A stretch of 64,000 nucleotides of DNA from Gigaspora rosea. Its lineage: Eukaryota > Glomeromycota > Glomeromycetes > Diversisporales > Gigasporaceae. Made by a program: the position numbers and the translations under genes. The notes beneath the pieces are model-generated. The model did no database searches, was not told the DNA's origin, and was given only the letters and a program-made list of their open reading frames with translations. This document shows, in pieces, positions 48,116-57,754 of this stretch; position 1 is the first letter of the stretch, and the number at the start of each line of letters is the position of its first letter. The stretch is from contig QKWP01001163.1 in NCBI GenBank assembly GCA_003550325.1, positions 41,177-105,176 of the forward strand, in the 5' to 3' direction.

Positions 48116-48889
48116 CAGGGACCCGGAAAATTTTGGAAATAAATTTTTCCAAATTTTTCCAAATTTTTGGCCTAATTTTGATATTTCCAAAATTTTGCAT
48201 TTTGGCCAAATTTTTCCAAATTTTTTACCGATTTTCCAGTATACATGTGATGTCTGACCAATAAAAATACATACAATAAAAATGTGCCACTAGTTTTTCG
48301 ATCCTAATTTTGACAGGCCATCCGGATTCTATCAAATCCGGATTGAATCCGCTTTAGATTATGTATAAAGCTTACTTTGGGTACATCCTTAGGTCCATAA
48401 TTTAAATTCTTTTGACCAATCCTAGTAAAATCTCTAACCTCGATATCTGAATTTGTCTGGATTGAAGGATCAATCCAGATTTCAGATTTAGGATCGAAAC
48501 ACTATGATCATCAAGTTTACACTTATAATTTTGCCAGTTCTCTCGCAAAAGTACAAGAGTTAATTTACACAATATAGGTTTTTTTTTTTTTTAAACACAT
48601 AAAAAAAAAAATCCCTACTAAAAATTATCTAAGCATGGATTGAAGCCGACAGACATACCACAATTGCAAATAATAAATTTCCTACGAAATTCAGAATTGG
48701 AAAATTTTTCACTAGTTATGGTTACACAGAATCATGTTTTTTGATTGGTCAACAGAGCTTTTTTGATGAAAAATAATCCAAATACTGTAATTCCAAATAT
48801 TCGAGGATTTTATCCAAATTTTATCCAAATATTGGCCAACGTCCAAATAAATTTTTGCAATTTCCAAACCAAAATTTTCCGGGTCCCTG
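48116..48889. mobile_element. 774-bp hAT-like element with CAGGGACCCGG ends
   Basis: The left end 'cagggacccggaaaattttg' and the right end 'caaaattttccgggtccctg' are perfect complements over 20 bp. It is flanked by a perfect 8-bp duplication CTGAGAAG (48108-48115 and 48890-48897). The subterminal parts are dense in 'ccaaattttt' words on both sides. No coding capacity. Confidence 0.9.
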
Positions 48890-48897
48890 CTGAGAAG

Positions 48898-49741
48898 TAG
48901 GGTGTCCAGTATGATCCGGTAAATGCCAAATTATGCATCCGGTAAATTGCAAATTATGCGAATTATGCGGACCCAGGATTAAGGTTAAAAAAAATTTGCT
49001 GGCCAACCAAATTTCAAGATCTTCTGTAATGCAAGACAAATTTTATAACCGTCTATGAAACTGTTTTTACGTGTTATAAAATTTTATTATATAAATAATA
49101 TTTTCGAACTCTAACCTTATTGCAAGATTTTATCCCTAATCTAAAAGCACGAAATTTTACTAGAAAATTTTTTATGTTCTAATTTTGCCTGTGGTATGTA
49201 CTAAAATTATCTGCAACTTACATTGTACAACCAATAGTGTGTACAATCAATAACTGTTACTACATTCGAATACTGTATCAGTATGTGATTTTAGTATGAT
49301 TTTATCGAACCTTACCATAGAGTTTGCTTAATTATCACGCCTCATAGAATTTAGGGTTAGATCTACCAGAAATTATGATTAATTCCAGCCGGGTTTTTTA
49401 GGGAGTGATGGTACGGTTTGATAAAATCATACTGATCTGTAATTCCCTACATTCGGATCTATTAATTTTAAAGTGTAGATACTATGATAGTTTAGCCAGC
49501 ATTATTCACGTGATCCTACTCGGAATTAGCCAGTGTTAGAGTATAATATAGGCCGACTTGATAATACCCTCTGTAATTTAATATGTGTAACGAGAACGAC
49601 AATTGACCAATAGAAATTCCTTTATACGAGAGAAAGGATAAATTATGCGAGATTATGCGAGCTACTTTAAATTATGCGAAATTATGCGCTATAAGATGAA
49701 TTATGCGAATATTATGCCGGATCATAATCCTGGACACTCTA
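48898..49741. mobile_element. 844-bp hAT-like element with TAGGGTGTCCAG ends
   Basis: The left end 'tagggtgtccagtatgatcc' and the reverse complement of the right end (tagagtgtccaggattatga) match, including 'gatccgg'. It is flanked by CTGAGAAG at 48890-48897 and 49742-49749. The subterminal regions hold at least seven 'attatgcg' words, a typical arrangement of hAT transposase-binding motifs. No coding capacity. Confidence 0.88.
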
Positions 49742-49749
49742 CTGAGAAG

Positions 49750-50776
49750 ATTGTAAAGTATTATAGTAGTTATTATTTATTGACTACTAACTCTAATAGA
49801 TCCTAATGAGTAATGTTGGCAATACACATGACTAAACTGATAAAAATATAAACTAGTCATAGGTTTATACTATACTTGCGATAAGCAATAAGCCAAGAAA
49901 CTAAAAATTTGTTAAAGCGTATTTAATTATTATTAGCATTTTAACATTTATTGTGTAGCGATAGTTGTTTAAAGCTAATTATTATCGTTCTCAATCTCTA
50001 AGGCCTCATAAACAATATTTGATGTTCATATTTATACGATCTTTGTTTGATATTGGCTCACTGAATTTTCACAATATGTTTCTGTGTTATTGAATCCAAA
50101 TTCGATAAGATAAAAATAGAAAATGAGATTGTTGATTCATAATATATGACCTTATATGACCTATAAAGCTAAGTCATTTTTCTTTCGTAATATCTGATCA
50201 GTTATAGTAAATTAAATTCAAGTGTAATTTAATCTGGCATCAGTTCTAGATTCTCATTTTAGAAGAAATTTTCATCTTGCACATACCAACTGTCCTGTAC
50301 TTTGTAGGTTTTTTAATTTATGAATTGTAGTTATGTAATGCTTTGTATATACAACAGTAGTTTTGAAAATATGTATGGTTAACTTACAACATTTGGCTTC
50401 AAAAGTAAACTTTTTTGATGATTAGAATTAGGGAAAAAATATTACTTAAGATTAAGATACAGCTCAAGATAGGCATAGGTAAATATTACTTCTGCGTATT
50501 TCACAAATTAGAGTATTGGATGGATTTTATTTCAGATCACCTACAGAACCCGAACCATTCGAAATTTGAAAAACAATTTAACCTGAAACATTAATTAGCA
50601 GTTTTTTTCCAATGGATAAAATTTGATTAATTGATTAATACTTTAATGCTAGGGAACTAAATCGTCTATATTTTACACATAAGCCAATTTTTAACAACTT
50701 AAACAACTTAACATTCTATTAATATCAATCAAAAAATATGCCTTTTCATTTACAAGCAATTTCTTATCTCGTTATA
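49750..50776. other. AT-rich intergenic, nothing recognised
   Basis: No open frame of interest and no clear repeat structure was found by eye in this stretch. Confidence 0.35.
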
Positions 50777-51059
50777 GGGGTCGTTTAAAGCAGGGTGCAA
50801 TCACGTGACATGGCGCCAATCAACTTGTTTGTTTTGATCAACCCGGATCAGCCCGACAAAGAAACAAAGAAGAAAAAAAGTGAAAAAACGCAAAAATACA
50901 AGAAACGAGTGTCAAAACCTACCTTGGGGCATTAACAAAAAATGTCGGGAAGGCAATTTTACTATAATACTATTCTTAACCCTAACCGCCGCTAACCCTT
51001 ACCCTAACTTTAATTAAAAAGTCAAAATCATATAACTGCACCCTGCTTTAAACGACCCC
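50777..51059. mobile_element. 283-bp GGGG-ended MITE with perfect 8-bp TSD
   Basis: Ends are 'ggggtcgtttaaagcagggt' and its exact complement 'accctgctttaaacgacccc'. They are flanked by TCGTTATA on both sides (50769-50776, 51060-51067). The interior carries 'taccctaac' telomere-like words and 'aaaaaatgtcgggaaggcaa', which in reverse complement matches the modules at 16790 and 27960. It is the cleanest copy of the family that also includes 27850-31602. Confidence 0.92.
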
Positions 51060-51487
51060 TCGTTATAGAAAATTTTTGTCAGAAGTTACTCTGATACTAA
51101 CACCTTTATAATGCAAGCAAGAACTTTTGCTATATGTTACCAAGTTAAAAAGGATTTTGTAAATTACATAATTTCATTTATATATTGTAATTTTTGTAGT
51201 TCTGTAGTTTTTAAATAATCTTAAAATAATTTATTCTTTGTAACCGAATTAATTCTTTAAAGAGCATATAATTTGGCTCAAAAGAACATTAGTTTTTTTT
51301 TTATTAAAAGTTTATATATCAAATTATAGAAAATGTTATCAGAAACAAATTTACATATATACTATCATCCTTATATAATTTATTTCTTTATAACCTTCTT
51401 TCAAGAATATATAATTCTGCTCAAGAACATTAGTTTGTATTAAAGGTTTTTATATCAAACCATAGAAAATCAGAATCAAAATTCACA

Positions 51488-51855
51488 TATCGTATAAACG
51501 CGAAATAACGCCCAGGGCGTTAATTCGAAAATCAGATACCCTAAAATAGCATATGTAGCTTCAAATTCACGCCCATGGGCGTCCCAAATTAACGCGCATC
51601 CTTATAAATAAATAAAATAAGAATGGGATGATATTAAGTAAATATATTTTTACTTTAACAAATATTGTTCTTCAGAAGCCAAAAATTGCTTTACTTAATA
51701 TCAAAACCAGTTCCGGAACACTTTTTTTATTCATATTACAAATAAATATTATTTATTATAGTTAGGGGTGCGAATTTAATTCTTGTTTCGAAATAACGCG
51801 CATACGCGTACTCGAAATAACGCGCTGGTGGGCGTTATTTCGCGCTTGTACGGTA
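51488..51855. mobile_element. 368-bp MITE, GCGTTATT family, copy 2
   Basis: Left 'tatcgtataaacgcgaaata' and the reverse complement of the right (taccgtacaagcgcgaaata) match and extend through 'acgccca'. Interior words 'aacgcccagggcgtt', 'gcccatgggcgtc' and 'aacgcgcatacgcgtac' are the same GC-rich palindromes as in 35214-35485. Bounded by TA. Confidence 0.85.
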
Positions 51856-53600
51856 TATATTATTATCCTTATAATTTATTTCTTTATAATCGAATTTATT
51901 CTTTCAAGAATGTATAACTCGGCTCAAAGAACATTAATTTGTATTAAATGTTTATACATCAAATCATAGAAATGGTATTTACTTATATATTATCATCATT
52001 ATAATATATTGTTATAATTTATCAAACTTTATTTTTTCTTTATAAGCTACAGTATTATATCTATATTTTAAGAAATTCAAAAAGTTCAATGTTTTTAAAA
52101 CCGTATCTAATTCTACTGTACCTTCTAAATCTTTCTTCACTGATCTTTCTGGCTCGAGTGTGTATGTGTAGGATTTATATGAGACCTAGCAATAAGCTTA
52201 TAGTCACTATCACAAGAATTTTATCTAATTATTTGTTTTAGAGAGTTAGCATGTCTATTTGTAAGGGCATAGTTCAAAATTATTAGTTCAAACTCTGATC
52301 AATAAGTAAATCGTAAAATGTTAATTTTCAAGAATAATATTCCCCTGGATGGCTTCTTTGAATTATTTATATGCATCTTTTGGTTTATTTCCATTACAAT
52401 TAACTGGAATAAATTTGTCTTTTATCTATTTCTTGAAAATTTAGGTGTCAGCCATATTATATTTAATCTGAAAAATATTAGCCATTTACCCTATATTCTG
52501 AAGAATCATAATCAGAACTGAAAAGCCTAGAAATAATAATGATTCACATTACATATTTCTTCATCACAAGCTGCATAAAAAATATGAATTTCCTACCTTT
52601 CTAGTCCTTTTAATCCTCATTTGATAAATATTATCAAATCATTCTGTAATTACAACCAGCAATCTTAAAGAATTTCAAAGCAAGATATAACTAACACTAA
52701 TATGACTGGATGTTCCATATGCCATAGAATATAGAGCACATAATGTTTGTTATGCTTATTAATGTTTTCACATTCATAAGACACATAAAAACACTAGCCT
52801 CTATTTTTTGAGACCTATGCTAGTATTTTTCATTTTTCCTATTTGGATATTTATCTATACAGCAAACACATGTTTGCAAGGTAATTGTCGTGCGCATTTC
52901 TGGTTTGTTTCTTCATGACTCTTGAAGTAAAAACAGTTCCCTGTAATCTGGATACTATTCTTGTTTCTTTGAAAAATCCTCATACAATGATATTATACTT
53001 GTTATGAAAGTATCAATGATTGAATATAATTTTTTTATTTCTGATTTTTTATTTCTGTTAGACTATTATATGTTGAAATGTATTTTTTTTTATCTGTTTT
53101 GGGAGTAAAAAAGCAATTTACATTTTGTCCTCTATGATTGACGACGTTGTTGAAAGAAGTTACAAGTAATAGGTAAAGCAGGATCGTGGCAGTATATAAA
53201 GCTTAATGACTGGGCTTGTCCATTCGTGACTCGAATATTCGAGTTTGTCATGATCCGAAACGTGTCGAATCAAGTTCGTGAGGTTCACGAGTCAAGTATT
53301 AATATGTGCCATAACGGAAAATTGATTTCAGTAAAAATCAAGTTTTATTTATCAGACTCTGCCTTGGAAAATTTAATCACGGAAACGATTAGAAAACTAA
53401 CTGATCAGATTTTTTTTGTTTGACTCCAGGTAGTGACTGAACTCGCCAATTCGTGACTCAAGTAATTCGAGTTTATCACGATTCGAATCATGAAATTTTG
53501 ATTCGCGAGTTACTCGCGAGTTAAATTTATAGCGAGTAAAATAATTTTCCTTCGAATAGCTAATCGTTGACTTTTGGAGGGATAATTAGATTTTGTAACT
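51856..53600. other. intergenic, no gene recognised
   Basis: AT-rich. Around 53215-53290 and 53450-53520 a related segment is repeated (cgtgactcgaatattcgagt / cgtgactcaagtaattcgag), each with short palindromes, about 230 bp apart, suggesting an inverted or duplicated element. Open frames at 52318 and 53226 look like chance. Confidence 0.35.
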
Positions 53601-54700
53601 ATAGGTGCAGGAATATGATTGGTGACGTAACCCTTTTTACATCCCGATAGCTGTAACTTTAGATATGACGATACGTCAAAAGGACCTCGACTCACATATG
53701 CCGTAACAACTTGCATGGGCCGTAACATTTGCATGTGCCGTAACAATTGACATGTACCGTAATATTTAATATGCGCTTTAGCATTTAATACAATAGCTGT
53801 AACAATTGACATGTGCCGTAATATTTATTATTGCACGGGTCTTATGTGACAACCCGTGCTTTTTCATTTACTTATTGGCACGGGATTGTTACGTCAGACA
53901 CCGTTAGTTATTATATGGGTGTTGAATAACCCGTTACACACACGGGTTCATATTTAAATCCCGTGCCTTCTGCACGGAATATGAACCCGTGTGTACTGGG
54001 TTATTCACTACAACCCATACAATAACTATAAATTATGTGCTATTATAGCATTTAATACATTGTATTTCAATATTTGACACGTAATATATAATTTTTATTG
54101 TATATAATGCGAATTCTCGAAGAAAAATAATTTAACGGGCTTTTTTTTTTTTAAAGGGTCTACCTCTCTGCCAGCACATTCCACAATGAAAATATTTTTC
54201 TTTGTAATGTCCAGGATTTACTTTTTCGCCCTTGATTACATAGTCCCATACTTCATCGAAAACAGGGCCACCTCTTCTAATTTTTTTTCGTGGAAGATCA
54301 CAATTGGTTTCTGATTGTGTAGATCTTAATGGTGTAGAAGCACCAGAATTTGTTTCAATTAAAGACATATTGCACACTTTCTAATTTAATTTGCACTTTT
54401 ATTAAAAGTTTTTATTTTAATTTTCACATGATCTATTTATTTATTTTTTGTTAAAAAGGATTTATTTTTAATTTTTCGTACGATTTATTGGTTTATTTTT
54501 CATTAAAAATAAACTTTTTATTTGACTAAAGTCAACATTACGTATATTATATCTTACATCGCGTCTAATTTCAAAGTCACATACAAAAACTCAGTTACAG
54601 CAAACGTCGGCTATTATGCCATATGTCTGTTATAGCACTTCTGATGTAACTACGTAACTTTTTGACGTGACCATACGTCACCAAGTTCCTGCACTTATAT
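53601..54700 (-). mobile_element. 1.1-kb inverted-repeat element carrying a BED finger exon
   Basis: The left end 'ataggtgcaggaatatgatt' and the right end in reverse complement 'ataagtgcaggaacttggtg' match, and both continue to 'ggtgacgta'. The interior has strong hairpins at 53840-54010 (for example acccgtgctttttc / gaacccgtgtgt words, 'cacgggttcatatttaaatc'). A minus-strand BED ORF lies at 54132-54377. The target duplication is not certain. I infer a deleted hAT-like element that kept only its DNA-binding exon. Confidence 0.6.
54132..54377 (-). CDS. BED-type zinc-finger fragment
   Basis: 81 codons: N-terminal Ser/Thr-rich text, then 'KKIRRGGPVFDEVWDYVIKG', 'HYKEKYFHCGMCWQRGRPF' and a Lys-rich end. 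'VWDYVIKG...HCGMC' fits the first half of a BED finger (aromatic core plus Cys-x2-Cys). The matching His/Cys pair after 'GRPF' is missing because the frame stops after five Lys/Ala/Arg codons, so the finger is incomplete unless an intron follows. It lies within a transposon-like inverted repeat. Confidence 0.55.
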   Translation of the reverse strand: MCNMSLIETNSGASTPLRSTQSETNCDLPRKKIRRGGPVFDEVWDYVIKGEKVNPGHYKEKYFHCGMCWQRGRPFKKKKAR

Positions 54701-55052
54701 TTGTAATTATACTTCGACATATTAGTGATGCAGTAGAATCGTCTTAATGAATTTTATGATTCACAATCACGATTACGGCCATATAGAAATACAACGTTCA
54801 AATTAAAATGGGTAATCTCTGCTCGTGTATAATAAATAGCGTACCTATGAATAACATTCCAATTAAATTACTTTAATAAACAAATATCATTAAACTCGAT
54901 TCCATAATAAACATCCATCCCGCATAACATATGCTACGCCAAAAGTTAACTTGCCATGTACAAACATTGCTCTCCCAATCCTGAGCGTAACACCAACTGT
55001 CAATGAATCCGGGAAAATGACATAATTATAAATCGGCAACGAAGTAACTTAT

Positions 55053-55054
<2 letters not shown>

Positions 55055-55091
<37 letters not shown>
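55055..55091. repeat. 37-bp poly(T)
   Basis: An uninterrupted T run immediately left of the inverted-repeat element at 55113. Confidence 0.8.
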
Positions 55092-55095
<4 letters not shown>

Positions 55096-55112
55096 ATACG
55101 TTTCTATATGAT

Positions 55113-55319
55113 TCATGACAGAGTTTTACTACTTGCTTATAATCACCACTTTAATTAATAAAAAGGAAAACCAGCTTCTAGCAATGCAAGTTATTTCCCT
55201 GGCAACGCTTGTTATTTCCGCAGACTTTAAGCGTTGCCGGAGAGATAACTTGCACTGCTAGAAGCTCAGTTTGTTTTATTATTAAAGTGGTGATTATAAG
55301 TCATAAAACTCCGCCATGA
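55113..55319. mobile_element. 207-bp foldback MITE
   Basis: Left 'tcatgacagagttttactac' and the reverse complement of the right (tcatggcggagttttatgac) match. The arms continue through 'ttataatcaccacttta', 'agcttctagca' and 'gcaagtta' to a short centre near 55225. Nearly the whole element can form one hairpin. Confidence 0.8.
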
Positions 55320-55794
55320 CATCTCTTATTCCACCATTACGGAGAAATAGCCGGTAGATCTTCGGCTTGCTATGCGCCCTTCGGTCCCCAGAAATCCGGG
55401 GATGTGCTCTTATTCCGGGAATAAATAGTATTTATATCATGCTTAGTTTTAATTTTTCCCAAATGTATTTACTATAATATTATAATATTCTACTAGGGGT
55501 TGCAAAGGAAACATTGTACTCAAAAAACTCATATCATAACATACGCCTTTTTTTTTATATCCTGGCGATTTAAAACATATATGGCATCACCATAACGCAT
55601 CTTTGTTTTGATTAAACCGGAATAAAATAGAGTTAGGGTTATAACTTTAAGGGTAAAGGAAAAAATTTTTCAAGAAATATTTATTGTTAAAACAATTTAT
55701 AGCAAGTTTAGATAACAAGTATTTTCTTCAAAAGAAAAAAAAAAATCTGAACAATGAATAACGTTCGTATAGCGGTTACATTTTATTCATCAAA

Positions 55795-56090
55795 GAAATA
55801 AAAAATAAAAAAAAAATAAAAAATCAAAGAGTAAACGAAAATAAAAATAAAATAAACAATCAAAGAGTAAACAAAAACTAAAAAAATAAAAATAAAAAAT
55901 AAATGAAAAAAATAAAAATAAAATAAAAAATAAATGAAAAAAATAAAAATAAAAAAAAATAAAAAATAAATAGATAAAAAAAAACAAAATAAAATAATAA
56001 AATAAAAAAATAAAATAAAATAAAAAAAAATAAAATAAAATAAAAAAAAAATAAAAAAAAATGAAAAAAATAAAAAAGTACATAATAATA
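55795..56090. repeat. A-rich microsatellite-like tract (aaaat/aaaaat)
   Basis: About 300 bp of 'aaaaataaaaataaaat' variants on the plus strand with almost no C. The overlapping minus-strand open frames (Phe/Ile/Tyr only) are artefacts of this composition. Confidence 0.85.
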
Positions 56091-56487
56091 GAATTAAGTT
56101 TGTACACGTACATATAGCATTTTTATGAACTGGCATTTTACGCTTTTTTGATCGTATAGAAACAAATATCATACATTTTGTAACACTTTCCTTCTATAAA
56201 AATTTATGGTTATACTTAATGTTTTTATTTATATAATTTTGCATAAAATCTTTCGCCGTATGCTTATCATATATTATCATCTATAAAGGTTGCATACAAT
56301 ATTTCGCCATATGCTTATCATATATAAAGGTTGCATACAAGATTTCACAATATGTTTAACTGTTCTTATTTATATAAAGTTTGCATGGCATGCAAGATTT
56401 CGCCATAGAATTTTGCAGTAAGATTTTGCCAAAACGTATCACCAAAATATATCGCACATCGAGATAAATAATTTGCAAAAATATAAT

Positions 56488-57754
56488 TTAATCACCATCC
56501 TCATGTAAAGATTGAAAATTTACCAATCGACTATTATAAACCGCGTTATGATGAATGGTTCGATTAACGAATATAATATTTTCCGATGTAATCCTATCGT
56601 TATTAGCAGCATTTAGCAAGTTTGAAATAGAATTATCATAAATCGCAGTCACCCAATGACTTAAAATATCGCGTAATTCAGTAACTTTCGGTCGTTTATT
56701 CGGATCTTGATACCAGCATCTTTCCATTAATGTTGAATATACTTTTGGAGTACTATTAATAATTTCTGGACGTAATCCATTACATATATTTTTGGCAAGA
56801 CAAAGATCATGTGGAACTCGACAAAAAGGACGCATACAAGTAGATAATGTCCACATAATTATTCCAAAACTATATATATCTGAAGCTTGTGTATATTCAT
56901 TTCCTTTTAATACTTCTGGAGCTACATATGGTAAAACTCCATAAATTACGGATGCTGTTTTATCGGCTGGTCCATGCAATCCGATATCGGAAATTCTAAT
57001 ACTGACACCTTCAGGTTTATCTTCAATTAACAAATTTCCACCGTGAAGATTACCATGATAAAGTCCATTATCATGAATTCGTTTAAGACCTTTAATAATT
57101 TCATAAAGAATTTTAACAATATCTTCCCAACGAAGGTATCCCATAACTTTATCAATATATTGGTATAAATTTTCTTCACAAAGACTAGTTACAAACATAT
57201 AGCAACCAGTTGGATCACGTGTGATTCCGAAGCAATCGACAACGAATCTTCCTTGAAGACATTGATGATTTCTCATAATCTATACAAAAAAAGAATAATA
57301 ATTAATATTTAATAAAATTTAGTTTTTTTTCCTTCTGACGCATAAAAAAAAAACTTACATTGTTTAAATACTCTCGACTCATTTGATTAGAATTTTCTAT
57401 TCTTTTTAATGCACATTTTGTTGGACCATTTCTAAGCCATTCTTCGTTTTCTTCATCCCAATTCCGTCTAGGACCTTCTAACCATATTCCACTATAAACG
57501 ATACTAAAAGCACCTCTTGCTCGATATTCTATAAGATCAAAATTTTCAAATGGAATCCATTCAAGGTAACCTACGTCATTGCTTGCATGACGTTGAGTAT
57601 GTTGAATCACCTGATCAATCATTGTGTTACCACTTGTCCATCTATGAAAGTTTCGAATGAAGGTTTCAGTTTCGCACAATGAACACCATAAAAGACTACG
57701 TAAATTTCCACATTCAAAACATTCTATATTTGAAAAAGATGTATTATGCGTCAT
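56488..57754 (-). CDS. protein kinase-like protein, probable pseudokinase
   Basis: Two exons (57359-57754, 56488-57279) join in phase to give 395 residues. The N-terminus has paired Cys (C12, C15, C24, C27) and 'NFHRWTSGN...IDQVIQ', then 'LEWIPFENFDLIEYRARGAF', a combination I associate with the expanded Rhizophagus kinase family. Kinase motifs: glycine loop 'RARGAFSIVYSG' (first Gly replaced), Lys117 in 'CALKRI', 'YHGNLHGGNLLI' in place of the usual HRD...N loop (Asp replaced by Asn at about 209), 'ISDIGL' for DFG, and intact 'YVAPEVL' and 'DIYSFGIIMW'. The missing catalytic Asp and weakened loop predict little or no phosphotransfer. It may bind ATP or act as a scaffold. The C-terminus ends soon after the kinase fold; there are no Sel1 repeats. 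Confidence 0.85.

Noticed and set aside
55783..56172. Phe/Ile/Tyr-rich 'membrane protein' on the minus strand
   Set aside because: Translation of an aaaat microsatellite; composition artefact.
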